Origin: Halocafeteria seosinensis
Taxonomy: Eukaryota > Sar > Bigyra > Bicosoecida
Assembly: GCA_001687465.1 (NCBI GenBank)
Contig: LVLI01000309.1
Coordinates: 1 to 52,463 of the forward strand
DNA: 52,463 nucleotides
Direction of reading: 5' to 3'
Shown here: in pieces, positions 11,612 through 21,296 of the stretch
Position numbering within the stretch: position 1 is the first letter of the stretch
Layout of the letters: every line of letters starts with the position of its first letter
Program-made: the position numbers and the translations under genes
Notes under the pieces: generated by a model
The model's database searches: none
What the model was told of the DNA's origin: nothing
Seen by the model: the letters and a program-made list of their open reading frames with translations, nothing else

Positions 11612-12682
11612 TCGTTGGTGGAATTTCGTCGCAAGTTCGAACAGGCTAGGGGAGACTCAGATTTGCGCAAGCCTTCGATAATACGAGTCAATCGCCTCGA
11701 AGCTGCGAAATAAAGGTTTCCCAAACTGCTTGGTGGTACCTCCGTCGATCGCGGGCTTGTTTGGAACCGGCAGAGAAGCCTTTGTTCTGAGGCCAAGGTG
11801 GGTTGCAAGAACCAGCGTTACTGGCAGAATATTCTTCGGTGACTATTGTGCACAGTAGTTTACTAAACACTTCGTTTATTCTTGTCTACGCAGAAGTTCG
11901 CTGACAAGTCGCCGATTCTGAGGACGCCAAGGCTAAACTTCCAAGAACGTTGGAAGTCCTTCCAGAATCGTTCCGAGAGTCGCAGCGACGCCGATACGAA
12001 ACGGAAACCTCCACAGGACACAACGAAACTAGGTATACTACTGGTATTACATCTGAGACGTCTCCGCAATCCGCTCGTTGACAAACGTTCTCTATAAGTC
12101 GTAAGTTGGAAGAAAGACACAGTCCGTCCATTTTTTCCCGTGAGGCAGAGATGATCGACTTTCTGTATGGCATTGCCGCAGAGAGCAACTCTGAGGAGTT
12201 TATGTACGCGTTCTTGTCAAGGTTGGCAACCCTCTGTCTGGCGAAGGAGGGAAATTTTGGTTCTCTTTGGCGAGTACTATGACGCGCAACAGAATCACTT
12301 GGATTAATCGGTATTTCTTTGGAGGGCGAATCTATTCACACAACTATAAAAGTTCATTCATCAGACGCCTACACAACACGTCACTCGGTATGACTCACAC
12401 CTCGACGACGTGGACGTGGCAATTGTGTGTGGTGTGTGTGTGGCAATTCACTTGGAAATAGTTGACGATACCGACCAATGTAAGTCTTCTTGTTTCCAGC
12501 AGGTACACGGCAAAACAAACCCTGCGTTTTCTCCACCAACTGCACCACCACTTATGGAAGTCTATTGGTTCTATACTTCCTACTGACAAACGCACTCCCG
12601 CAATCTCCTTCGTTCGTTGAAGTTTGGAGTAATACTTGAGGTTGCCAGCGAGGAATTACATTTGTCTTCGTTGGATTGTGTG
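11612..12682 (+). CDS. Candidate exon chain, separate gene or N-terminal extension of the next gene
   Basis: Candidate exons 11612-11686, 11774-11797, 11894-12032, 12113-12273, 12325-12387, 12500-12559 and 12623-12682 all have GT-AG borders and together keep one reading frame. A further in-phase segment, 12729-12851, would join them directly to the ubiquitin-like domain at 12768. Peptides are plausible: LVEFRRKFEQARGDSDLRKP, ADKSPILRTPRLNFQERWKS, SREAEMIDFLYGIAAESNSE, FGVILEVASEELHLSSLD. The second half is weaker than the first. No start codon could be placed; a candidate near 11365 (MQVKIHLSVTVVE) was not joined in phase. No family recognised. Either this is an independent small gene or the ubiquitin-like protein is about 180 residues longer than the model below. 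Confidence 0.4.
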
Positions 12683-12767
12683 GTTCATGTTGATCGAAAA
12701 CATGCCGTTGGTGGTCTTTCTATCGTAGAGTGTATTCATCGAGCAGAAACTGGGAAGCAAAAAGAAA

Positions 12768-14531
12768 ATGCGCTTGTTCATTCGAAATAGTGCGTCGGAA
12801 GAACCTCATGCACTTGATGTTCGACAGGGCGATTCCATTGCCGCTGTCAAGGTAAGTACTCCTCCCTAGATAAGTTCAGACGGAGCGGCATACGACTTGC
12901 ATTACTGGGCCTTTTGCCCATCAGTGGCGAGGGAGGGGAAAGTCGCTGCTTTCGCATAAAACTGGAAAGAGACCAGAATGTTCGGTAGTTGAAGAAGCCA
13001 GTGTATCCTTGTATCTTCGTATTATACAAGGCGCCGCGTTTGTGTCAGCAACGGCGCAGTTCACTTACACTATATATTCACTGTTGGCTACTCGCTCGTG
13101 CAGGCGAAATACCGTCGATCGGCCTTCTTCACTGGCAGCAGAAACTTCGTCCAACTTCAGCACGCTGGAAGGCTCTTGGAAGATACCGCCACTGTGAAGG
13201 ACTACAATCTCAAAGATGGTGCCATTTTGTATCATCCACCGTCGTCCAAAGTGCAAGCGGCATACTCCCCGGTTGACTACGATGCTATGGCGCTGGCACT
13301 GGAGGAAGAAAACACGAAATTGAGGTAGGTCCCGGTGAAATACATCGACTATTGTATCATGGAGTCAAATAGTGGTGGCAACACATGTACACAGGGGAGG
13401 ACAAGATCTGGCCGATTTTGATCTAAGCAAGGAAGGAGGTGGCGAAGCGTGGGATGCCACATGGCGTGGAGGGTAAGATTGCGTTGCTCTTGAGTAGGTA
13501 AATTCATTAGCGCATATCCATGTGGACCCATTACAGGAATGACCACACCAACTTCCCTCCTGCGTTTTGGGAGGAGCCATCACCACCTCCACATAAGAAT
13601 GGGGGCGACGAAGGACGAAGCTCTTCAAGTACGTGGGAATGAACAACCAGCATTACCTGATTGTGGAACCCCCGGATCAATAAAACGTTTTGGTGACAGG
13701 TATTGTTTTGGCAAGAGCCCCAGGCCCAGTCGTCGCTTATGGCTCAGGCTATAGTAGCACACAAGAGGAGGAGGATATACCACCCCCTAGGTATTTCCGG
13801 AACTTGTACGTTGCCCAGGTACGTGTAACTGCGTGGTCGACATCTGGAAATCGACACCAAATAAGTTTGCCGTTCCTTTCTGACAGATTGGTAGGTTCCA
13901 GTTCCGGTTACTGCATCGGATGGAGGGCCGTTGGAACGGTGACGCAACAGTTCAGTCGATGTTTGCCCCTACTAAGGCCCAGAGCCGCGTATGCGCAGTG
14001 TCTCTCAGCTTCGACGATAGGAAAGGGCATTGGGTTGAACGACAGACATTAACTACTTCGGACGGCGTAGCCAAGCCGCAAACTCTTATATATAAGCCAG
14101 TAGGAGATGGAGTTTGCCAAGTGTTCACCCAAAATAATCTCGCGTGGGAGGACTGCGACATTAAGCTAGAAGAGAAGAGTGAGCATGTACTAATGCTTAC
14201 AGCGACATCTCATAGTAGCGGCAAGCCCCTTATAGTCGAAACTGTTACTGTTATCGACGATTATCGCAGAGTGCGCACAATCCAACGGTTCGATCCAATT
14301 GGTAACTTCCAGTGCCTGTATCTCATGCGTGAGAACAGAGTTATTGACAAAGTTTCGGGTGCAATGTCGAGAAGAAAGTCGGTTCCTGAAGACATGCACT
14401 CCCCACTACAGTCTCCAAACCGATCCCCTCAAATAGTTGGATCCGGTGGCGACCAGACGGAGTCTTCAAGGAAGACAACAAGATCAAAGCGCCGTGTTTC
14501 GTCTGGTTCTTCAGGAGGAGAGGAAGACTAA
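12768..14531 (+). CDS. Ubiquitin-like domain plus DUF3598-like (calycin) domain protein
   Basis: Six exons (12768-12851, 13104-13324, 13395-13472, 13537-13628, 13700-13818, 13887-14531) give 412 aa. Residues 1-75 read as a ubiquitin fold: MRLFIRN start, DSIAAVKAKYR helix, QLQHAGRLLEDTATVKDYNLKDG, ILYHPP end; no C-terminal GlyGly, so it is a fixed domain rather than a modifier. A Pro/Gly/Glu-rich linker follows. From about residue 198 the sequence resembles DUF3598/CpcS-like lipocalins (FRLLHRMEGRWNGD, HWVERQTLT, a series of beta strands, FDPIGNFQCLYLMRENRV). The tail is basic and Ser-rich. DUF3598 is known mainly from cyanobacteria, algae and plants; I assign it at moderate confidence from the motif pattern only. 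The stop lies 26 bp from the stop of the convergent Myb gene. Confidence 0.7.
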
Positions 14532-14557
14532 ATGGTAAACAGACCACCCGCACACAT

Positions 14558-16152
14558 TCAAGACTCGCTCATCGAGGTCGCATTTGCAAAATCGACAGCG
14601 TTGATAGTATCGTTTCCATCTCCTGCGTCATACTTTTCATATAAATTACCACCTTGCTTGTCATTCTCCTCATCATCGTCATCGTCGTCTTCTTCATCTT
14701 CGTCGTCCTCATCCGCTTCCTCCTCGTCGTCTTCGTCGTCCTTGTCCTCACTTTCATCACTATCTGCCTTCTCGTGATTGGCTGCCCCATCCGTTTTGTG
14801 ACCAAGAGCTTCTAATCGCCGATGCAAAGGCGTCCTTCGAGAAAAGAAATAATTTTGTCCTTTCGCAAGTTGCTTCCTCAGGGCGCGCTTGTGGGTGCGT
14901 ACTTGTTTTGCGTCCCTTGTCCCAACATGCCTAGCAATTGCAGCATGCGCTGCATTAGGAAGTAGACCAATCGATGACATACAAACAACAGCACATCCAC
15001 TATAGGGAATACCTACCAAGTGGTCCATACTTGCGCAGGGCCTCGATGAATCGCTCATGTTCGTCTTCCGTCCAGTAACGTCGCTTGTCAGTCTTTTGCG
15101 AGGAGCTCTTGTTAGCCCGCTGAGTGCTTATATCCCGATCTCTTTCGAATACGTCCGCATTGTTTGCTGAATTTGCAGGTGTCTCTCCGTTGTCGTCTGT
15201 GTTCCAGGCCGCCCTCAAGCTTCCTCGTAAAGCCGTGCTTGACTTGTCTGCTGGATGAGTCTTGTTCTGTTGAATGTCTTCCTCGGACATTGCATAGGGG
15301 CTAGGTTGCCGGGGACAGAGCTTAGATATCGTTAGCATCATTCTCATTGTTTTTTTCAACAGAGCATGTGTGGTTTTTTCATTCAAAGTCTCCACATGTT
15401 GTCTCTCAGGGAAGTTGCCATTTATGGAAGCTTGCAGGTCACTGAGTTTGCCCAGGTGTATTAATTGAGCCTGAAGCCGCTCCAAATACCTGCAGCAACC
15501 ATACACACCAGTTTCGTGTAAAGAAATACATCTTAATACCCCCTTTCCTGAGAAGGACTTACATGACGGCTTCCTTGATACGTCCCAGATTTTGATTCTC
15601 CAGGATACAATGGATCAGTTCCATGTTTTCGCGTAGGACCTGAAGAGCAGAATAATAACAAGATATTTATCCTCGCCTTAAAAATGAGTATCCCAGGTAT
15701 ACATAGGGGCGGGCAGAGAGACATACAGTATCTACGTATCGGGTAACCATTGGAGGAGGTACATTTTGAAGATGGCGACTCTCTTCATCTTCTTCCTCTC
15801 CACTGTTCGTGGAAAACGGATTCCCAGACGGAAGTTCGGACGGCGCAGTAGACACTCCTTTACTCTTTTGGGAAGATTGTTTGGGGTGGGAGGCTGTATG
15901 TGACGAGGAAGAACCCGTATTCCGATGGGAGGGAGCCTCAGTTGCAGCTGCTCCAGAGACCTCCTGGGACGAAGGCTCTGCTAGCAGATATTGCAGCGGC
16001 TCATATTGCCCGCCCTCTTCAGAGGACCGAGCAAACTCTTCGTCGAACAAAGACGATGAAGCAGTCATCGTTGTCAGTGTACCACATCGACAATACAATG
16101 AATTAAATACAGAATGCAGCAACTTCAACTTGTGCTGTTTGGAAGTGTCCAT
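14558..16152 (-). CDS. Single-SANT Myb-like DNA-binding protein with acidic tail
   Basis: Four exons (complement of 14558-14949, 15017-15489, 15563-15639, 15727-16152) give 455 aa. A single SANT/Myb repeat spans the exon 3/4 join at about residues 298-350: RRYWTEDEHERFIEALRKYG, then AHAAIARHVGTRDAKQVRTH, ending KRALRKQL. It resembles the R1-type repeat of plant and protist transcription factors, with RTHKRALRK in the place of SHAQKYF. The N-terminal 140 residues are Ser/Gln-rich; a coiled-coil-like segment (YLERLQAQLIHLGKLSDLQA) follows. The C-terminus is almost pure Asp/Glu for about 35 residues. The exon 4 acceptor at 14950 was chosen because it restores the SANT helix; the closer AG at 14929 does not. 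A start at the second Met (16068) is possible. Likely a nuclear regulator; target unknown. Confidence 0.75.
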
Positions 16153-16529
16153 TTCAAATTTTCAAAGAAATTCAAACATTTCTCCCTAGAATCTAGGTAC
16201 CTGGTACACGGTAGACCATCGACAGTAGGTATAGACTTCCATATCATACTATAAAGAAGCATCACTCAGAGGAGTTGAGTGAGAATAGCGATGCTTAACC
16301 GTGTCGAGAGTTTATGCGTTGGAAATACATGGGTACAACGTACAGTAGTTGTACAACTTGTACTGTACACTGTAGGACCTTCCGGACCGGAAGTTCCGGT
16401 ACGAGTGCCAAAACACCACACAAACACAAATCAGTAAACGCACCAACGACGATTGATAACCAAGGCTTGGGTTCATTTTATTGTAGCCTACTTCCGTTAA
16501 TTTCGAGAAAGGCGCAGTTCTCACTAGGG
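16153..16529. other. Intergenic region with short palindromes
   Basis: This holds the promoter of the Myb gene and the 3' flank of the ERLEC1-like gene. Visible structure: GTACAAC..GTTGTAC arms at about 16333-16354, further GTAC-rich sequence to 16370, and a near-perfect CTTCCGG-A-CCGGAAG palindrome near 16379 followed by another TTCCGG. The CCGGAAG core resembles ETS/NRF-type sites, but no binding protein can be inferred. Confidence 0.4.
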
Positions 16530-18416
16530 TTATACTTGCCCCGGAGCCTCGTCCGGGGGAATTTCAAAACTTTCTCTACTTTCCGTTTGTTTCTCATCCT
16601 GAAGCAGGCTCGTTTTATACTGTTCAAAAGTGCTTGAAGGAACGCAATTAATATTAGCACTTTCGGGGATTTCGAGCTGTTCAACCTGCTTCAGCGCGGG
16701 GTGTTCGCACACATGACTAGATGTGACGAAAATCATGTATTGACAAGTCCGAATCTCTTTGATCGACGTCACCACAAAGTGGCCGACACCGCACTGAATA
16801 CGAACCTCCGCCTGTCGAGGTGCGTTGGAGATGTCGCATAAGGTGCCTTGGTCGAATTTCTGGACAGCTGCTGGTAGATACTCAGGAGGCTGATTACGTG
16901 CCAACCTTGAGTTGCTAGGGAGTCGCATACTTGGATCTCCTTCGTCTACGTATGTGTCCACAGTTTTGTTAAATTTCCCCAACAAAAACTGTGATACTAT
17001 GCTCTTTCCCTCTTGATGAAATTGTTTGACGTGACTCCCAAGACAGACTTCGTAAGTCCACCAGCCCTTGTTCAGGCTGGAGCATGATCCATTGATAGGT
17101 TTCATTATATACCGAAGAGAGGAAAGTTTTCCACAGACCGAACTATCAGCCACTCCTATTTTGATTTGATAATAACGAGATTCTGGTTCTGAAAACCCTA
17201 CAATGTCTTCTTGTACACCATTAGGGAGTAAATCGGCGGCGCACAAAAACCTGCCATCACCAGTAAATATTCACGCTGTAGCGAAGATGGAGAGACACTG
17301 AAGATTAACTTACATAACTTTGGTCTTGCGACCTTCATCTCCATTTTCATACACTTGAGTGTAATACTGTTCCCCATCCATGGTGGTAAGGTGGTCAAGC
17401 TCCGCATTATACTTTCCCAGAAGCACCCTTTCAACTGCCTTATCACTCTTGGATATGCTTCCTTCTACATGTACCTGCTCAACATAGTTATTGGGGCAAA
17501 CCCTATAGGCCCAGTATCCATATCTCTGCATGCAAAAAGATATCCAACACAGAGATTTTGCTTGACGGCCTCAATCGACGGACTTACTCTCATCAAACAG
17601 TTCTCTCGCCTTTGTTGCACATAGTTTGATAGTGTTTCTTCTACTGAATCACTATGACCGGCTTTTCCGTGGTCCGATTCGTCTGATATAGACTCCTCGC
17701 TGTTATCTGGCCATTCGTTTCGAGAAGCTTTCAGTTGCTCTGTGTTCTCTTCGTTTGGCAGTAGACATGTATACTGAAACTCTTGGATAGGGTTGTACAA
17801 TTTCACTTCTTTCATATTGAACACAAACTGAAGTGATGCCAAACAGTTTGGGTTAACATGCACAATCAAGGGTACTATTAGACAGCTTTTGCCACTTACA
17901 TCAGGTAGTGCCCATCGTTGCTCATACCACGGAACGCTGAAGGGCTCTGTCGGTTCGGAAGAAGGGCGCGGAGACGATGGAGAGCTATCCTCTTGCGCCA
18001 TTGGTGTGTTTCTCTTAGCGGCCCTCTTTTCCCGTGCTTTCTTGGTGTTTTCATCTATACTGTTGGAGTGCAATCTCGACAAAAAATAGTCAGGGTGATC
18101 GTCCAAGGTATCCTCGAATTTGTCTCCATAAAGCTTGACTTGGTACGCCAGGTCTGTCTGCATAGTTCCCAGGCTAACGTCCATCATTTGTTGTATGATC
18201 ACGACTTGAGGATTTGATTTCGATCCCGTCTTCTGCAGATCCCATACGTGCACATAAGATGTGTCTACCACCCCCGAGCTGTCCCTCAAAATAGTCTTTA
18301 CATACCACTGTCACAGTGCACTGCCCAGGCTGCATACAAGCGAAGAGCGTGAAAATAAGGACCACCCACCCAGCCAAACTACGAGGATAATGTTGCCAAT
18401 GCATGATGTTGTCCAT
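16530..18416 (-). CDS. ERLEC1: ERLEC1/XTP3-B-like ER lectin with two MRH domains
   Basis: A lumenal lectin of the OS-9/ERLEC1 family, which hands misfolded glycoproteins to the HRD1 degradation complex. Four exons (complement of 16530-17250, 17314-17525, 17588-18232, 18306-18416) give 562 aa. A signal peptide is clear (LAGWVVLIFTLFACM at residues 14-28). There are two MRH modules, the arrangement of ERLEC1 rather than OS-9. The second is canonical: CSSLNKGWWTYEVCLGSHVKQFHQ, RQAEVRIQCG, EIRTCQYMIF, giving the Q/R/E/Y sugar-binding set. The first is divergent (YWAYRVCPNNYVEQVH, KTKVMFLC, SEPESRYYQI) with Lys for the binding Arg and Arg for a cysteine. An Arg/Lys/Ser-rich insert precedes the first MRH. 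An in-frame ATG at 18533 would add 39 residues but bury the signal peptide. Confidence 0.85.
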
Positions 18417-18832
18417 GGCCCTTGAACCAGTATAATAGCCACCTCCTCCTTCCGCCGGAGGAGGTGTCTTAGCCGGATTCCTACAAGGACTCGGCTTCAT
18501 ATGATTTCCCCATGCTGATGTCGCCCCTTCCAAGTATCCTCATACCTCCTATGATTACTTTCCTATTTTCTATCAACACCACTCTTTTCTTTGGTTCTAT
18601 GTGGAAGACGGGCAGGAAGCCCCCCCACCGTGCGACTTGGGGAGTCAACCATCACGATCCCGTGCGCGAAAGCCATTCAGAGAGGAATTCCTTGGTTTGT
18701 TTCACAACCCATTCTTCGCAATCGCATCACGTGCCACAAACGATCAAGTTTTCTTTACCATAAAGTTAGGAAACAAGACTGATTACAAACGTGAACATAG
18801 TTTATTCATTTGCCTTAACACGTAAGACAACA
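18417..18832. other. Intergenic region between divergent ERLEC1-like and UBE2S genes
   Basis: This contains both promoters. Two overlapping frames stay open at 18512-18825 on the plus strand but neither splices into a recognised protein, so no gene is called. A GC-rich GGAGGAGG/CCTCCTCC inverted pair lies at 18441-18470, just upstream of the ERLEC1-like start. Confidence 0.4.
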
Positions 18833-19892
18833 ATGGTACGTTGACTCTCCTGTTTTTGGCGCGCTCCCGGGTTTCTCTTCATTTCCGAGGCTATATGCTA
18901 ACGACGCTCCTTATCTATTGCAGGCGTCGCAACCAAGTTTCACGCCACAGGTCATGACGAGGCTGTCGAAACAGGTAAGACAAATAACAAGCGAGTAGGA
19001 GACAGACACTTCGCCCCACATTGAAGTGCGCGCCACGAAGCCATTTGTTCTGAAGAAGGGATCCGTCTATCCCAGTGCCAGAGATGACTCTTACCGTTTT
19101 CTTAATACGATTTGCACAGATTAGGAACCTTGCCTCGAAACCACCTGAGGGTATTCGGTACTTGCCAGATGAAGGCTCTCTTAGTGAAATACATGCTGTG
19201 ATTTTCGGCCCGGGTAAGCAGCACATGGACTTCACGAGGGATAAGACATGGTTATATGAATTAATCACTCTCCTTCTTTTGCAGAGGATACACCATATCA
19301 TGGAGGTCAATTTCATTTGAAACTAGTGCTAGGTTCGGAATACCCTTCGGCCCCTCCAAAAGGTTAGCTCCGCGCCGTTTTAGCCAGTTTTTATTGGCGG
19401 AAGCCACATTGAATTTCTTGCATCACAGGATACTTTATAACTAAAATTTTTCACCCTAATGTATCTGATGCGGGCGATATATGTGTGAATACTCTGAAAC
19501 GCGACTGGAAGCCAGATAACACGCTACACCACGTACTGCAAGTCATACGATGTTTACTTATAGTACCCTTTCCGGAGTCTTCGCTGAACGAAGATGCGGG
19601 AAAATTATTTATGGAATCCTACGATGAATATTATAGAAAAGCAACGTTAATGACTAAGATCCATGCAAAGAGAAAAATTGTGGAATCGGAGGAGAACGAA
19701 AATATAGATAAAACAGCCAGCGTTACAGAAACCGCTGAATCGAGTCCCACGGAAGCCTCGGGGGAATCTACTACAACTAAACCAGAAAAGGAAACAGAGG
19801 AATCCAAATCGAGTAAAAGCAAATCCAAAAAAGCACTTAGTGAACGAGGGAAGAAGGATGTCAAACGTAAAAAGAGTTTGAAGCGCCTTTGA
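18833..19892 (+). CDS. UBE2S: UBE2S, APC/C-associated K11-chain elongating E2
   Basis: An E2 ubiquitin-conjugating enzyme of the UBE2S type, which extends K11-linked chains on anaphase-promoting-complex substrates. Five coding exons (18833-18835, 18924-18974, 19120-19213, 19285-19362, 19429-19892) give 229 aa; the human protein is 222. The first coding exon is only the ATG. UBC-fold hallmarks: [43 protein letters not shown], catalytic Cys at about residue 94 in [12 protein letters not shown] (the LKRDW block is UBE2S-specific), [13 protein letters not shown]. The Lys/Glu/Ser-rich tail ends KKSLKRL, matching the C-terminal Leu-Arg-Arg-Leu type peptide by which UBE2S binds APC2. Intron 1 contains an E2F-like TTTTTGGCGCGC (18853-18864). 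Confidence 0.93.
18853..18868 (+). promoter_or_regulatory. E2F-like motif in UBE2S intron 1
   Basis: TTTTTGGCGCGCTCCC begins 18 bp after the UBE2S start codon, inside the first intron. It matches the E2F/DP consensus TTTSSCGC. Cell-cycle control of UBE2S makes such a site plausible; binding is inferred, not shown. Confidence 0.4.
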
Positions 19893-20032
19893 GGAGTGGT
19901 ACAAACATGACATGAAATAATTTGTTCAACGTAGAGTGTATTGGCTCCTCCTGATTAAATGTACATGCTAATACTCCTCCGCTTTGCATGATCCAAGTTG
20001 TAACCCGAAACGTCGCACTAACAACACCTCCA

Positions 20033-20973
20033 CTATACAACTATACGATACGTTACATATCTGCATGAGCCCAGAAACCATGTTTATAACCAACCCAGTG
20101 GCAACATTCGTCGCGATTCTTACCTTCCTGCTGTTTCCGAAGGACGAATAATTTTGACAACTTGTCCTCGTTGCATTCCGTAAAATCTGGCAATGGGGTC
20201 ATTTAACTGTATTCTCGGAAGCTGAGTCTCCCTTACACGGTATCGCTCCAATAATTGTTTTTTCTCTTCATCATTCAAAACAACATGTTGCGGCACGAGC
20301 TCATGGTCTGTTATGTCTACGATCAGTTCATCATCACGAAAGTACTCCACGACATAGTGTGGTAGCACATCTTGCAGCGCTTGTTTAGCATGGTTTGTAC
20401 ACTTTCCTCGAGACACTAAAATACCCCTCTTTGATTCCGCTTTATGCATGCGCTCTATGAGTCTGTCGACGATATTGGAAATCAACATACAGCTAGTTAA
20501 TTTTCTCCATAGCATCAAGTTCATCACTTGATTTACATACGGCCTAATTTCTTTGATCCCCAAGTCTCCATCCGGAAAAAACACCATACATTTATCTTCG
20601 GGGTCGTTCGGTTTCGCCACCTGTGAGAGCAACGAGAAGCCATACAATCAAGCGTCCAGCAGGTACGTTCCTCGTGATACTACCACTTTTAACAGAGCAT
20701 CCACATACCAATAGTGTCAGATCGTCGCCTTTGGGTTCCGTGCCAAACTGCATATTCAGCACGTGTGCAAAGAGACCGAGAGGTGAAACCACACAACAAA
20801 CACACTGTTGGCTGCATGGAACGTACCCTTTCCCTAAAATCATGACCATCCATCTCTAAATCCTCCTCCGGCACATTATAGCCTCGTTTGTAGAGCATTC
20901 GAGACGCTGTCTTCCGGACGCGAAAGATCCTCGACGCCTGCGCCGGCAGCGAGGAGGCACCCGTGATGTCCAT
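20033..20973 (-). CDS. RPB5: RPB5/RPABC1, shared subunit of RNA polymerases I, II and III
   Basis: Common subunit at the lower jaw of the three nuclear RNA polymerases. Four exons (complement of 20033-20060, 20124-20620, 20709-20747, 20827-20973) give 236 aa. The N-terminal jaw domain has RVRKTASRMLYKRGYNVPEE; the middle has VFFPDGDLGIKEIRPY; the C-terminal assembly domain is near-invariant: DITDHELVPQHVVL, LLERYRVRETQLPRIQ, DPIARFYGMQRGQVVKIIR, PSETAGRYVTYR. The last coding exon is 28 bp and supplies only YVTYRIVV; it was found because RPB5 must end with this block. A 39-bp second exon was found the same way. The gene is convergent with UBE2S (140-bp gap). Confidence 0.95.
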
Positions 20974-21296
20974 CCCCTCTATATAAAGAACTTATTCAGC
21001 CCTATTTCCCACAGATGCACTCCTCTACGAGCACAATACGCGCGTCAAACCACTCCCAACTTACCTGCATTCATTTATATCCCCACACAAAAAGGCGACA
21101 ATCTTTTCGTTGTGAAGATGAACAAACCAACCAATCTTTTCGTCGCCCCACGAAAAGAACCAACGTCTTGGTGCTGCTCAAGGGTTAGCTGAGTTTTCTG
21201 GAAGGAAGAGCTTGTTGGGCATCCATTTTAAGGGCCCCTGCCTGGGTCTGTTCCATCCCAAATTGTATAGTATGACCATTATGCTGGTATTGTTAC
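20974..21296. other. Intergenic region between divergent RPB5 and scaffold genes
   Basis: About 320 bp with no coding signal that I can support. It must contain the RPB5 promoter (minus) and that of the plus-strand gene starting at 21297. A CGACAATCTTT..CGTCG element occurs here (21097-21113) and in the DDB1 upstream region (near 531-547). Confidence 0.4.

Noticed and set aside
14532-14777. Plus-strand ORF with a long serine run
   Set aside because: It is the antisense shadow of the Asp/Glu-rich C-terminus of the Myb-like gene.
18512-18825. Open plus-strand frames upstream of UBE2S
   Set aside because: Two different frames are open equally, neither has splice partners or a recognisable domain.
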